Source: WARW01 sp964582365 (lineage in GTDB: Bacteria; Patescibacteriota; Microgenomatia; UBA12405). Taken from it: a DNA stretch of 37,929 bases. Made by a program: the position numbers and the translations under genes. Under the pieces are notes generated by a model. The model searched no databases, was not told the DNA's origin, and worked only from the letters and a program-made list of their open reading frames with translations. Position 1 is the first letter of the stretch. Each line of letters begins with the position of its first letter. This document shows, one piece after another, positions 1 through 7,427 of the stretch. Location: NCBI GenBank assembly GCA_964582365.1, contig CAZOQV010000007.1:1-37929 (forward strand), in the 5' to 3' direction.

Positions 1-709
1 TATATTTTTTATTATTTATCTTAACAAGAGCCCGGATTTCGTATGTTCCAATTTCTTCAGACACTTCTTTTATTAGTTTAATTAACGTTCCTTTTAAGGG
101 ATTGGTATAATCACCTAAATCATCTTTGGAAATGTATGAATTAGTTTTAAGTGCTTCCACTATATCATCATTTTGATCGAGAACTCCGGAAAATCTTTGA
201 AATGAACTTTTTTGCATTTCTCCGGTTTTTGAGAGACAGGCAACTTCTTTTATCAGACACTTTTTAACGGACTGTGGAGTATTTCTCCACCATTTCGTTT
301 CAAAAAAACCAAGTTGTTTTAAATAATCCGTTGCGATAATTATTCTTTCATCCATTTGCTCGTTTGCATCGTTAAGATACGTTGGCCATACTGATTCTTC
401 AAACGTTTTTTCTCTTTTACTGCAATTTTCCTTAAAATCGTCCAGTCTTTTTGCCAGGCAATCTTCAGTACATTCTTCTTCCGAGTTATGAACGGGGCAA
501 CTAGGATTTTTAAAACAATCAAAATCTTTTTCCTCTAATAACATGCAGCCCGAGTCTTTAACTCCATCTTCTCTGCCGGAAGGCCGAACATAATTATCGC
601 AGAAAATGCAATTATCAACTGTTGTTTTAAATTCTTCAAACTTCTTTTTTGCTGCCTCCAATTCTTGGTTTTTAATTCTTACCGCTATTGCCGTTAAAAT
701 AGCTTTCAT
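1..709 (-). CDS. Cys-rich hypothetical protein, partial (C-terminus beyond left edge)
   Basis: An open frame runs without a stop from ATG 709 to the window edge (236 codons seen). I do not recognise the family. The N-terminal third holds eight Cys (about residues 34, 37, 55, 65, 71, 80, 84, 96), including CIFC and CTEDC, which suggests a zinc- or disulfide-stabilised domain; two more lie at 151 and 158. The rest is charged and probably helical, with no signal peptide or membrane segment. The start is supported by an in-frame TGA shortly upstream, polypurine AGAGG about 8 bases before the ATG, and a consensus promoter at 762-790. A conventional promoter with a leader and SD is unusual in this window. 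Short frames inside it on the same strand are shadows. Confidence 0.7.
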   Translation of the reverse strand, partial: MKAILTAIAVRIKNQELEAAKKKFEEFKTTVDNCIFCDNYVRPSGREDGVKDSGCMLLEEKDFDCFKNPSCPVHNSEEECTEDCLAKRLDDFKENCSKREKTFEESVWPTYLNDANEQMDERIIIATDYLKQLGFFETKWWRNTPQSVKKCLIKEVACLSKTGEMQKSSFQRFSGVLDQNDDIVEALKTNSYISKDDLGDYTNPLKGTLIKLIKEVSEEIGTYEIRALVKINNKKY

Positions 710-761
710 TCCTTCTACCTCTGATTTTAGATCTCTCGATCATTTTTTAAATGAGCATTAA

Positions 762-790
762 ATTATATCTTATAATCCACAATTCGTCAA
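762..790 (-). promoter_or_regulatory. Promoter of the Cys-rich gene
   Basis: On the minus strand TTGACG (785-790), 17 bases, then TATAAT (762-767). Expected transcription start is near 755, giving a leader of about 45 bases. It is divergent from the groES promoter. Confidence 0.7.
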
Positions 791-818
791 TTATATAGGA
801 CTTTTTCTGTGTTACCCC

Positions 819-846
819 TTGTCAAATTTCTCAGTCTGGTTATAAT
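819..846 (+). promoter_or_regulatory. groESL promoter
   Basis: TTGTCA (819-824), 16 bases, TATAAT (841-846). The expected start, near 853, falls inside the CIRCE-like operator, so a bound repressor would block initiation. Confidence 0.75.
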
Positions 847-847
847 A

Positions 848-874
848 TTAGCAGTCGATCAATTAGACTGATAA
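848..874 (+). promoter_or_regulatory. CIRCE-like HrcA operator
   Basis: TTAGCAGTC, 9 bases, GACTGATAA. The classical CIRCE element is TTAGCACTC-N9-GAGTGCTAA. Spacing and arm length match exactly, and the C-to-G change in the left arm is matched by the complementary change in the right arm, so the palindrome is kept (8 of 9 pairs). Position over the transcription start of groES fits HrcA-type heat-shock repression. No hrcA gene is in the window. Confidence 0.75.
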
Positions 875-900
875 TTATTAGTTTATTTTTATTTAAAATT

Positions 901-1188
901 ATGACCAAAATTCATCCAGTTGCTGGCTTTTTATTAGTCGAGCCACAAAAACAAGAAAAGACTACTGCTTCAGGAATAGTTCTTCCTGAATCTCATCAAG
1001 ACAAACCTCAACAAGGTAAAGTTTTAGCCGTTGGCGACACCACCTTTATTGATGGGCGAGAAATTAAATCTCCTTGCAAAATAGGTGATATTGTTGTCTA
1101 TCGTGAATGGGGTGGCAAAGAATATAAAGAAAATAATGTCGAATTATTATTATTAAAATTCGACGACATCATGGCCATTATTAATTAA
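901..1188 (+). CDS. groES: Co-chaperonin GroES
   Basis: A 95-residue protein of normal Cpn10 length. It forms the heptameric lid of the GroEL folding chamber in the cytoplasm. The N-terminal strand (KIHPVAGFLLVEP), the mobile loop around residues 18-33 (KTTASGIVLPES) and the GKVLAVGDT segment are typical, and it ends with the usual hydrophobic C-terminal strand. It starts at ATG after a leader of about 48 bases carrying the operator. No Shine-Dalgarno sequence is visible before the start. groEL follows after 79 bases, so the two are probably cotranscribed and heat regulated. Confidence 0.97.
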   Translation: MTKIHPVAGFLLVEPQKQEKTTASGIVLPESHQDKPQQGKVLAVGDTTFIDGREIKSPCKIGDIVVYREWGGKEYKENNVELLLLKFDDIMAIIN

Positions 1189-1220
1189 CAAACTAAATCC
1201 CAATTTCAAATATCTAAATT

Positions 1221-1250
1221 TTAGAAATTAGAAATTTGTCATTAGAAATT
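1221..1250 (+). repeat. AT-rich dispersed repeat, copy 1
   Basis: A 30-base unit built from TTAGAAATT blocks lies between groES and groEL. It matches 20206-20235 at 28 of 30 positions by eye, and a shorter relative is at 19732-19762. Here it is noncoding. Confidence 0.7.
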
Positions 1251-1267
1251 AAATTAAAAATAAAACT

Positions 1268-2917
1268 ATGTCAAAACAACTAAAATTCGGGCAAGATGCT
1301 CGTGAATCAATTTTAAAAGGAGTTAATACTTTGGCAAATGCCGTCATCACTACTCTTGGCCCAAAAGGCCGAAATGTGGCTATCGACAAAAAATGGGGCG
1401 GTCCCACTGTTTTACACGATGGTGTTTCTGTCGCCAAAGAAATTGAACTTCAAGATCCTTATGAAAATATGGGTGCTCAATTAATTAAAGAAGCCGCTTC
1501 CAAAACCAACGATATCGCTGGTGATGGTACTACCACTGCCACTGTTTTAGCTCAAGCTATTGTCAACAAAGGTCTTCAAAACGTTACTGCCGGTGCTAAC
1601 CCCATGATTATTCGAAAAGGTCTAGAAAAAGGTCTTAAGGCCGTTATCGAAGAACTCGATAAAATGAAAAAAGAAATTAAATCTAATGATCAAGCTTCGA
1701 TTGAACAAGTTGCCACTATTTCCGCTGGCGATTCTGAAATTGGTAAAATAATTGCCGAATCTATGGTAAAAATTGGTAAAGATGGTTTAATCACTGCTGA
1801 AGAAGGTAAAGGTATGGCTCTCGATACCAAAGAAACTTCTGGTATGGAATTTGATCAAGGTTTTCTTTCTGCCTATTTTGCCACTAATACTGAAACCATG
1901 GAAGCCACAATTGAAAATCCTTATATCGTTTTAACTGATAAAAAAATCAGTTCTCTTCAAGAATTTTTACCTTTTCTAGAAAAATTAGTTAAATTAACTA
2001 AAAATATCGTCATCATTGCTGATGATATCGATGGCGAGGCTTTAGCCGCTTTGGTTGTTAATAAAATTCGTGGAACTTTTAATATCTTAGCTGTCAAAGC
2101 CCCAGGTTTTGGAGATCGTCGTAAAGCTATGCTTGAAGATATTTCTGTTTTAACCGGTGGTACCGTAATTTCTGAAGATTTAGGCATTAAATTCGACACT
2201 GCCGAGCCAGCTGAATATTGTGGCCATGCTGATTCTGTTACTTCCGACAAAGATAAAACCCGAATTATCGGCGGTTCTGGTTCTCAAGGTGAAATCAAAG
2301 CTCGTGTTTCTCAACTTCGAGCTCAACTCAGTAAAACCACTTCTGATTATGATAAAGAAAAATTCCAAGAAAGAATTGCTAAATTAGTTGGCGGTGCCAT
2401 TGTTATTCAGGTTGGTGGAGCCACTGAGGTCGAGATGAAAGAAAGACTAGAAAGAGTTAAAGATGCTATTGAAGCTACCAAAGCTGCAGTTGAAGAGGGA
2501 ATTCTTCCTGGTGGCGGTGTTGCCCTTTTAAAAGCTTCTCTAAAATTAGATTCTATTAAAACTGATTCTGCTGAAGAACAGGTAGGAATTGATATTTTAA
2601 AATATACTCTTGAACAACCAGTCAGAATGTTGGCCCAAAATTCTGGTGAAGACGGCGGTTATATTTTTAATTTAATTAAAGATAAAGTTTCTGCTGATTC
2701 TAAATCAGATTATGGTTACAACGCTGCCACCGGCAAAATGGGTTCCATGATTTCCGCTGGCATTCTTGATCCGGCCAAAGTTACTAAATCAGCCTTAACT
2801 AACGCTGTTTCTGTTGGTCAAATGATTTTAACTACTGATGTTTTAATCACTGACGCTCCAGAAGCCAAAAGTTCAAATCCTATGCCCGACATGTCTGGAA
2901 TGGGTGGCATGATGTAA
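1268..2917 (+). CDS. groEL: Chaperonin GroEL
   Basis: A 549-residue Hsp60 of full length that forms the double-ring ATP-driven folding machine with GroES. Visible hallmarks are the N-terminal equatorial TTLGPKGRNVAIDKKWG, the ATP-binding GDGTTTATVLAQ, the apical-domain segment with KAPGFGDRRKAMLEDI, the signature AAVEEGILPGGGVALL, and a C-terminal Met/Gly tail ending GMGGMM. ATG 1268 has no Shine-Dalgarno sequence. It is the second gene of the heat-shock operon and is followed directly by an intrinsic terminator. Nothing is missing relative to the family. Confidence 0.98.
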   Translation: MSKQLKFGQDARESILKGVNTLANAVITTLGPKGRNVAIDKKWGGPTVLHDGVSVAKEIELQDPYENMGAQLIKEAASKTNDIAGDGTTTATVLAQAIVNKGLQNVTAGANPMIIRKGLEKGLKAVIEELDKMKKEIKSNDQASIEQVATISAGDSEIGKIIAESMVKIGKDGLITAEEGKGMALDTKETSGMEFDQGFLSAYFATNTETMEATIENPYIVLTDKKISSLQEFLPFLEKLVKLTKNIVIIADDIDGEALAALVVNKIRGTFNILAVKAPGFGDRRKAMLEDISVLTGGTVISEDLGIKFDTAEPAEYCGHADSVTSDKDKTRIIGGSGSQGEIKARVSQLRAQLSKTTSDYDKEKFQERIAKLVGGAIVIQVGGATEVEMKERLERVKDAIEATKAAVEEGILPGGGVALLKASLKLDSIKTDSAEEQVGIDILKYTLEQPVRMLAQNSGEDGGYIFNLIKDKVSADSKSDYGYNAATGKMGSMISAGILDPAKVTKSALTNAVSVGQMILTTDVLITDAPEAKSSNPMPDMSGMGGMM

Positions 2918-2936
2918 TTCCAAATTGGTCAAAATT

Positions 2937-2964
2937 AAAACCCTCCTTAATTGGAGGGTTTTTT
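2937..2964 (+). terminator. Intrinsic terminator of groESL
   Basis: Arms AACCCTCC (2939-2946) and GGAGGGTT (2953-2960), with A residues before and a run of T after. It lies about 20 bases past the groEL stop. Confidence 0.9.
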
Positions 2965-2988
2965 GGTAAAATAGGCTTACTCTAAATA

Positions 2989-3034
2989 TGACGCGGTAGT
3001 CAAGCGGTTACCCCGCAGCGGCGGGGTGCAAAAC
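2989..3034 (+). pseudogene. tRNA-Cys 5' fragment with hairpin substitution
   Basis: Bases 2989-3010 repeat the first 21 bases of the intact tRNA-Cys at 3322 and its preceding T. The anticodon-stem segment is then replaced by a perfect hairpin (3011-3026), after which TGCAAAAC again matches the tRNA. The 3' half is missing, so this cannot fold as a tRNA. Confidence 0.8.
3011..3026 (+). repeat. GC-rich hairpin in tRNA fragment
   Basis: CCCCGC, loop AGCG, GCGGGG. It stands out from the AT-rich surroundings. The same core recurs at 3423-3436 in the other tRNA fragment. Confidence 0.85.
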
Positions 3035-3061
3035 TTTATTTTGCTTTGATATTATTGTTAT

Positions 3062-3319
3062 GTGTACTATGTTTACATTTTAAAAAGTATTAAAGATTAA
3101 CAAATTTACACTGGTTATAGTTCTGATTTGAAAAGAAGAATTTTACAACACCAATTAGGATTAGTTAAATCGACCAAAAATAGACGTCCACTAAAATTAG
3201 TTTATTACGAAGCTTTTTTAGACAAAAAAGATGCTCAAGATAGAGAAAAATATCTAAAGTCTGGCGGAAAAGCTAAGATTGGGTTAAAATTACAAATTAA
3301 GAATTCTTTAGAAATCTAA
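3062..3319 (+). pseudogene. GIY-YIG endonuclease (small, UvrC-N-like), interrupted by a stop
   Basis: From GTG 3062 the frame reads YYVYILKSIKD, hits TAA at 3098-3100, then continues in the same frame as QIYTGYSSDLKRR and on to a normal GIY-YIG end (KSTKNRRPLKLVYYEA, DREKYLKSGGKAK). Together this is the whole single-domain family of about 85 residues, with the YVYIL strand and the YTGY strand split by one stop codon. The part after the stop opens at TTG 3128 and lacks the catalytic YVY strand, so an active product is unlikely unless the stop is read through. One base change (for example AAA to TAA) would explain it. It sits between a tRNA-Cys fragment and the intact tRNA-Cys, three bases before the latter. 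Confidence 0.8.
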
Positions 3320-3321
3320 CT

Positions 3322-3395
3322 GACGCGGTAGTCAAGCGGTTAGACAACGGTCTGCAAAACCGTTCAGATGGGTTCGACCCCCATCCGCGTCTCCA
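3322..3395 (+). tRNA. trnC: tRNA-Cys (GCA)
   Basis: Full cloverleaf: acceptor GACGCGG/CCGCGTC, D arm GTC/GAC, anticodon stem ACGGT/ACCGT with loop CTGCAAA (anticodon GCA), T arm ATGGG/CCCAT with TTCGACC. U73 is present, a major CysRS identity element, and the CCA end is encoded. It is the only intact copy in a cluster with two fragments. Confidence 0.95.
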
Positions 3396-3403
3396 AATAA
3401 CAA

Positions 3404-3456
3404 TTAGACAACAGTCTGCAATCCCGCAGCGGCGGGACGACCCCCATCCGCGTCTC
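3404..3456 (+). pseudogene. tRNA-Cys 3' fragment with hairpin substitution
   Basis: It repeats the tRNA-Cys from the end of the D loop (TTAGACAAC, one change in the anticodon stem) through TCTGCA. The following stem and variable region is replaced by a hairpin (3423-3436), and the tRNA resumes at CGACCCCCATCCGCGTCTC. The acceptor 5' half and CCA are missing. Confidence 0.8.
3423..3436 (+). repeat. GC-rich hairpin in tRNA fragment, second copy
   Basis: CCCGC, AGCG loop, GCGGG: the same core as 3011-3026, inserted at a different point of a tRNA-Cys copy. Confidence 0.85.
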
Positions 3457-3483
3457 AAATTATTTTATAACTGATTTTTTACC

Positions 3484-4119
3484 TTATTTTCTTATAACAA
3501 TCTCTCTAAGTTCAATAAAATTATTTATCACATAATCAGGATTACATTCGATTACTTTTTTTCCATAAAATCCATAGGTCACGCCAACTGTTTCAATTCC
3601 AGCATTTTTTCCTGCTCCAATATCAGGTGCTGTATCTCCAACCATAATTGCATTTGTTTTTCTAATCCCTAATTCGCCGAGTACTTTATATATTCCTTCT
3701 GGATCTGGCTTATTATTTGTAACGTCACTACCTGTTACTACTTTTTTAAAAATTCCTTTTAGGCCTGTTGATTGTAGTATTTCTTCTGCCCAACGTGTTC
3801 TTGCTGTTACTACAGCTAATTCTATTTTTGATTTTTCAAATTCATTCAAAACTTCATATACCCCAGAAAAAGTTTCAATCTTCGGTATTAATTCACCATT
3901 TAGCTCACCGTGTTTCAAACAAAATTTGTTTATATCTTCTCCCTGAACCATCGCCTGATAGCTACCTTCCAATGTGTGTACTATTTTTGGCGCAATTTCT
4001 TCATTCGATAAATGAATATTATAGAAATCCAATGTTGTTTTAAATAATTCCACGACTATTTTGTGACTATTCACAAGTGTTCCGTCAAGATCAAACAATA
4101 CTGCTTCAATTCGATTCAT
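3484..4119 (-). CDS. HAD-family phosphatase, phosphoglycolate phosphatase-like
   Basis: A 211-residue haloacid dehalogenase-superfamily hydrolase of the PGP/PpaX type. Motif I is FDLDGT with nucleophile D10 and acid/base D12; motif II is VVTART; motif IV is GDTAPDIGAGKNAG near residues 160-175. The alpha-helical cap lies between motif I and II. Likely substrates are small phosphate esters such as 2-phosphoglycolate, but the sequence alone does not decide. The start is ATG 4119, only five bases after an extended -10 box, so the mRNA should be leaderless. It is monocistronic. Confidence 0.88.
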   Translation of the reverse strand: MNRIEAVLFDLDGTLVNSHKIVVELFKTTLDFYNIHLSNEEIAPKIVHTLEGSYQAMVQGEDINKFCLKHGELNGELIPKIETFSGVYEVLNEFEKSKIELAVVTARTRWAEEILQSTGLKGIFKKVVTGSDVTNNKPDPEGIYKVLGELGIRKTNAIMVGDTAPDIGAGKNAGIETVGVTYGFYGKKVIECNPDYVINNFIELREIVIRK

Positions 4120-4124
4120 GGTCG

Positions 4125-4133
4125 ATTATATCA
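4125..4133 (-). promoter_or_regulatory. Extended -10 of the HAD gene
   Basis: Minus strand TGATATAAT (TG-n-TATAAT), then five bases and ATG 4119. This predicts transcription starting at the start codon. Confidence 0.65.
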
Positions 4134-4211
4134 TCGACAATTATTTATTTTTACCAATAATTTCTATTACTAAAATCCTCGTGAAATTTTATTGCTAAAT
4201 ATATTTTCATA

Positions 4212-4688
4212 TTAAAATCCATCAACCTTTTTAATTTCCATTTCCAAAATTTCATCATTATCTCCAAACACAAACCTAGCTTCGATTTTTTCTCCATTTA
4301 AAACTTTTGGTAGCCAAAATTTATCATCCACCCATGTTTTGTCGTAGGGGATTTCATTAATGTCATACCATTTTGGCGCCATTTCTTCCGATTCTTGCGG
4401 CTCATTTTCCCAATCATTTATTTTATAAACAATCACTTCCTGATTCCGCTCTTCATTATTTTTAAAATAAAATTTAATTTTCGCCATCAATTCCTGATTT
4501 TTAACCACCACTGAAATTTCTTCCATAATTTCTCTTTTTGATGTTTCTTCAATTGTTTCTTCACCTTGTGGTTTTCCTCCCACCCCATTCCATTTTCCCA
4601 TTCCAAATCCTCTTTTTTTCATTGCCAACAAAACTTTATTATCTTTAATTAAAAATCCTAAAGTTGCCTGTCTTAAAGTGTTATTCAT
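4212..4688 (-). CDS. Nudix hydrolase, MTH1/8-oxo-dGTPase-like
   Basis: A 158-residue Nudix protein. The stretch KKRGFGMGKWNGVGGK (about residues 24-39) closely follows the eukaryotic MTH1 pattern, and the Nudix box follows as G-x5-E-x7-RE-I-M-EE-I-S: the catalytic REXXEE is intact, but the usual Gly after EEx is Ser. The likely role is sanitising oxidised purine nucleoside triphosphates. The C-terminal half has WYDINEIP and WVDDKFWLP, as in MTH1 relatives. The start ATG 4688 follows a TATAAT by six bases (leaderless). The gene stands alone between the HAD and nuclease genes. Confidence 0.88.
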   Translation of the reverse strand: MNNTLRQATLGFLIKDNKVLLAMKKRGFGMGKWNGVGGKPQGEETIEETSKREIMEEISVVVKNQELMAKIKFYFKNNEERNQEVIVYKINDWENEPQESEEMAPKWYDINEIPYDKTWVDDKFWLPKVLNGEKIEARFVFGDNDEILEMEIKKVDGF

Positions 4689-4694
4689 GCTTAA

Positions 4695-4700
4695 ATTATA
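4695..4700 (-). promoter_or_regulatory. -10 box of the Nudix gene
   Basis: Minus strand TATAAT, then six bases and ATG 4688. Confidence 0.65.
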
Positions 4701-4702
4701 TC

Positions 4703-5485
4703 TTAATTACATAAACTTTCACACGGCACCCCATCTTCATTCCCATCTCTTTCATTACAGCCACAATTATTTAATTGATAATAAGCTTCTTCACAACTAC
4801 TAATCTTTGTACAAGATTTTTTACAATCACAAACAAAAGCAGAATTATTATTTTCAGTTTCACCCAAAACATTTTCAATTTTTGTTACCGTCGGAGTCAT
4901 TGTTTTTATTGTTGGCGTTGGGCAAGCATCATCTGCCCATATTCCCAGTTTTTTCTCTTCAGCCACTTTTTGATCAGATCTAAATTCGGCTTGAAATTTA
5001 TAAGGCACTTTGTAAGTATATTCTTTAGCCATTCCTTCTTCTATTAATTTTTTATTTATTAAAGTTCCATCTTCAAGATAGATATATCGTAATAATCGGT
5101 CATATTTATCTTTGTCGTCTTGAGTTTCGTCCTCTTCTAGTTTTACTTTTTTATTTTCCATTAATTCTTTTGCCCTATCTATGGCTTCTTTTCCAAAACA
5201 TTGTCCACTTTCTGGGGTATCAATTCCAATCAATCTTACCGCTGTTTCTTTATCATTAATCTTAACCATTAAAGTGTCGCCATCAATTATTTTTGTCACT
5301 AAGATAAAATCTTCTATTTTCGTTGGAGTTATTACTTTTGTCGGAACAATTGTCTCTGTCGGTATTATTTTATTTGTTTCAATTTTTACCTTACTATTTC
5401 CTTTTCCAATTTTATAAGCCACTATTAAGCATAAAATTCCTAATAAAATCCAAATCCAATTACTTAGTTTTTTAAAATTAATCAT
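4703..5485 (-). CDS. Membrane-anchored SNase-like nuclease with Excalibur domain
   Basis: 260 residues. A transmembrane anchor (about 10-26) is followed by a Thr/Pro-rich linker (35-57) and a staphylococcal-nuclease fold (60-187) with IIDGDT (D68, D70), RLIGIDTPE (R84, D89, T90, E92) and YDRLLRY (the second catalytic Arg), matching the Ca-dependent SNase active site. After another Thr/Pro linker the C-terminus (about 218-259) is a Cys-rich Excalibur domain with a Ca-binding-like DGNEDGVPCE. The catalytic part should face outside, where it could degrade DNA, a plausible way for a scavenging cell to obtain nucleotides. The role in uptake is inference. Confidence 0.92.
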   Translation of the reverse strand: MINFKKLSNWIWILLGILCLIVAYKIGKGNSKVKIETNKIIPTETIVPTKVITPTKIEDFILVTKIIDGDTLMVKINDKETAVRLIGIDTPESGQCFGKEAIDRAKELMENKKVKLEEDETQDDKDKYDRLLRYIYLEDGTLINKKLIEEGMAKEYTYKVPYKFQAEFRSDQKVAEEKKLGIWADDACPTPTIKTMTPTVTKIENVLGETENNNSAFVCDCKKSCTKISSCEEAYYQLNNCGCNERDGNEDGVPCESLCN

Positions 5486-5497
5486 TTTACTAAAGTA

Positions 5498-5503
5498 ATT
5501 ATA
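5498..5503 (-). promoter_or_regulatory. -10 box of the nuclease gene
   Basis: Minus strand TATAAT, 12 bases before ATG 5485. It shares a 45-base divergent region with the ispH promoter. Confidence 0.55.
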
Positions 5504-5513
5504 TTCTTTTTAG

Positions 5514-5519
5514 TATAAA
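5514..5519 (+). promoter_or_regulatory. -10 box of ispHG
   Basis: TATAAA, 11 bases before ATG 5531, giving a leader of only about five bases. Confidence 0.5.
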
Positions 5520-5530
5520 ATCAAGCTAAG

Positions 5531-6382
5531 ATGCCAAAACTTCATATTGCCGTTCCGCATGGTTTTTGTTTCGGTATTAATCGAGCTATCGATTTGGCCA
5601 AAGAAACAGCCGAAAAGTATTCCGGAAAAATTTATTTTTTAGGCGAACTCGTTCACAATCAACACGTCGTTGATTGGCTAGAATCAGAGCTGAAAATTAA
5701 AACAGTTCAATCTATTGACGACATTCCTCGTGGTTCTGTCGTTCTTATTCGAGCTCATGGCGCTCCTCCTTTAATTTTCAATCAGGCGATTGCTAAGGGC
5801 TTAACTATTGTTGATGCCAGCTGTCCTCTAGTTCTAAAATCTCATCAAACAGTTGCCAAACTCAGTGGCCAAAATAAAAAAATAATTTTTCTTTGTAACA
5901 GCATTACTCATGATGAAACAGTCGGAGTTGTTGGCGAAGATCCTTATTCAGTTGTCCCTGTTGTTATTGGCGATATTTCTACCCTAGAAATTGCCGATCC
6001 TGCCAATTGTTTAATTATGACCCAAACTACTTTATCAACCATTGAAATAAAAGAAGCTCTCGATTTTATAAAAAATAAATACCCTCAAGTCACTGTTTTT
6101 CCTCATATTTGTCAAGCCACTACTGATCGTCAAAATGCCGTTATCGAATTAAGTAAAACTTGTAGCTTAATTATTATTGTTGGATCGCCCACCAGCGCCA
6201 ATTCTAATAGTCTTAAAAAAGTTGCTGATTCTTGTGGTGTTGTCAGCTATATTATCGACAATGTTTCTGAACTTAATCCTAAATGGTTTGTTGGTCATCA
6301 AGAAGTTGGTATTAGCTCTGGTGCCAGCACTCCAGAATCAATTTTAGAACATATTGTTAATGAAATTAAAAATTATGAGTAA
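5531..6382 (+). CDS. ispH: 4-hydroxy-3-methylbut-2-enyl diphosphate reductase
   Basis: 283 residues. It catalyses the last MEP-pathway step, reducing HMBPP to IPP and DMAPP with an iron-sulfur cluster. The three cluster Cys are present (C13 in HGFCFG, C98 in DASCPL, C194 in HICQATTDR), as are the substrate-binding ELVHN and RAHGAP histidines, E129 in HDE, TQTTLS, and the SPTSANSNSL phosphate loop. It overlaps ispG by eight bases (ATGAGTAA), so the last two pathway enzymes are translationally linked. Confidence 0.97.
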   Translation: MPKLHIAVPHGFCFGINRAIDLAKETAEKYSGKIYFLGELVHNQHVVDWLESELKIKTVQSIDDIPRGSVVLIRAHGAPPLIFNQAIAKGLTIVDASCPLVLKSHQTVAKLSGQNKKIIFLCNSITHDETVGVVGEDPYSVVPVVIGDISTLEIADPANCLIMTQTTLSTIEIKEALDFIKNKYPQVTVFPHICQATTDRQNAVIELSKTCSLIIIVGSPTSANSNSLKKVADSCGVVSYIIDNVSELNPKWFVGHQEVGISSGASTPESILEHIVNEIKNYE

Positions 6383-7427
6383 AAAATATAAATCAAGAGA
6401 AGTTAGTGTTGGCAATCTTATTTTAGGCGGCGACAATCCTGTCCGTGTCCAATCTATGTGTGACACTTTCACTAAAAACATTGATGATACTGTTAAACAG
6501 ATTTTGGAGCTAGAAAAAGAAGGTTGTGAAATTGTTCGGGTTGCCGTTCCCGACATGGAATCAGCCAAATCTATTGGTGCCATCAAAAATCAAATTCATA
6601 TTCCGCTGGTTGCCGACATTCATTTTGATTATTTATTGGCTCTTGAGTCAATTAAACAGGGGATCGATAAAGTCCGTATTAATCCGGGAAATATCGGGTC
6701 AGAAGAAAAAGTTAAGGCTGTTGTTAAAGCTTGTCAAGACAAAAATGTTCCCATTAGAATTGGTGTCAACGTTGGCTCTATTGAAAAAGATTTATTAAAT
6801 AAATACGGTCCCACTCCCAAAGCTGCTGTCGAATCTTGTTTAAAACACGTTAGAATTTTAGAAAAATTAAATTTTTATAATACCTTACTTTCCATCAAAT
6901 TTAATGATGTCTCTCAAATGATTGCTGGCTATCGACTTTTAGCCAGTGAAGTTGATTATCCTCTTCATCTTGGTGTTACTCATGCTGGCACTGCTTTTAT
7001 GGGTACTGTCAGAAATTCCATTGGAATTGGGACTCTTCTTCAAGAGGGCATTGGTGCCACTCTTCGTGTTTCTTTAACTGCTTCTGTCAACGAAGAAATT
7101 AAAGTTGGCTGGGCTATTTTGCGCAGTTTAAACCTTCGTCGTCGTGGTCCAGAATTAATTTCTTGTCCAACCTGTGGTCGTACTGAAATTGATTTATTTT
7201 CTTTGGCTAATAAAGTTGAAGAAGCCATAAAAAATGTCGAAAATCCAATTAAAGTTGCTGTTATGGGTTGTGTCGTTAATGGCCCTGGTGAAGCTCGTGA
7301 AGCCGATATTGGTGTGGCTGGTGGTAAAGGTTGCGGTGTTATTTTTGCCAAAGGCAAAATTATTAAAACAGTTCCAGAAGACCAAATTTTATCTTCACTT
7401 TTGGAAGAAATTAAAAAACTAAATTAA
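6375..7427 (+). CDS. ispG: 4-hydroxy-3-methylbut-2-en-1-yl diphosphate synthase
   Basis: 350 residues from ATG 6375; I prefer this to a TTG seven codons upstream because it gives the usual N-terminus (SREVSVGNLILGGDNPVRVQSM). It converts MEcPP to HMBPP. Visible are the TIM-barrel ADIHFDY and KVRINPGNIG, and the C-terminal [4Fe-4S] domain with SCPTCGR, MGCVVNGPGEA and its cluster Glu. This is the short bacterial two-domain form. It is downstream of ispH in one transcript. Its last four bases overlap the convergent yjbQ-like gene (shared TTAA at 7424-7427). Confidence 0.97.
   Translation: MSKKYKSREVSVGNLILGGDNPVRVQSMCDTFTKNIDDTVKQILELEKEGCEIVRVAVPDMESAKSIGAIKNQIHIPLVADIHFDYLLALESIKQGIDKVRINPGNIGSEEKVKAVVKACQDKNVPIRIGVNVGSIEKDLLNKYGPTPKAAVESCLKHVRILEKLNFYNTLLSIKFNDVSQMIAGYRLLASEVDYPLHLGVTHAGTAFMGTVRNSIGIGTLLQEGIGATLRVSLTASVNEEIKVGWAILRSLNLRRRGPELISCPTCGRTEIDLFSLANKVEEAIKNVENPIKVAVMGCVVNGPGEAREADIGVAGGKGCGVIFAKGKIIKTVPEDQILSSLLEEIKKLN

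Noticed and set aside
340..522. 60-codon minus-strand ORF
   Set aside because: It lies in another frame of the longer minus-strand gene 1-709, which has a promoter and better composition.
2989..3034. A second functional tRNA-Cys
   Set aside because: Only the 5' part is present; the anticodon stem is replaced by a GC hairpin and there is no T arm or 3' acceptor.
3098..3100. Stop-codon reassignment to explain the in-frame TAA in the GIY-YIG gene
   Set aside because: TAA ends most genes in this window and the known CPR recoding concerns TGA, which also is a normal stop here.
7040..7385. Minus-strand ORFs inside ispG
   Set aside because: Shadows of a strongly conserved gene.
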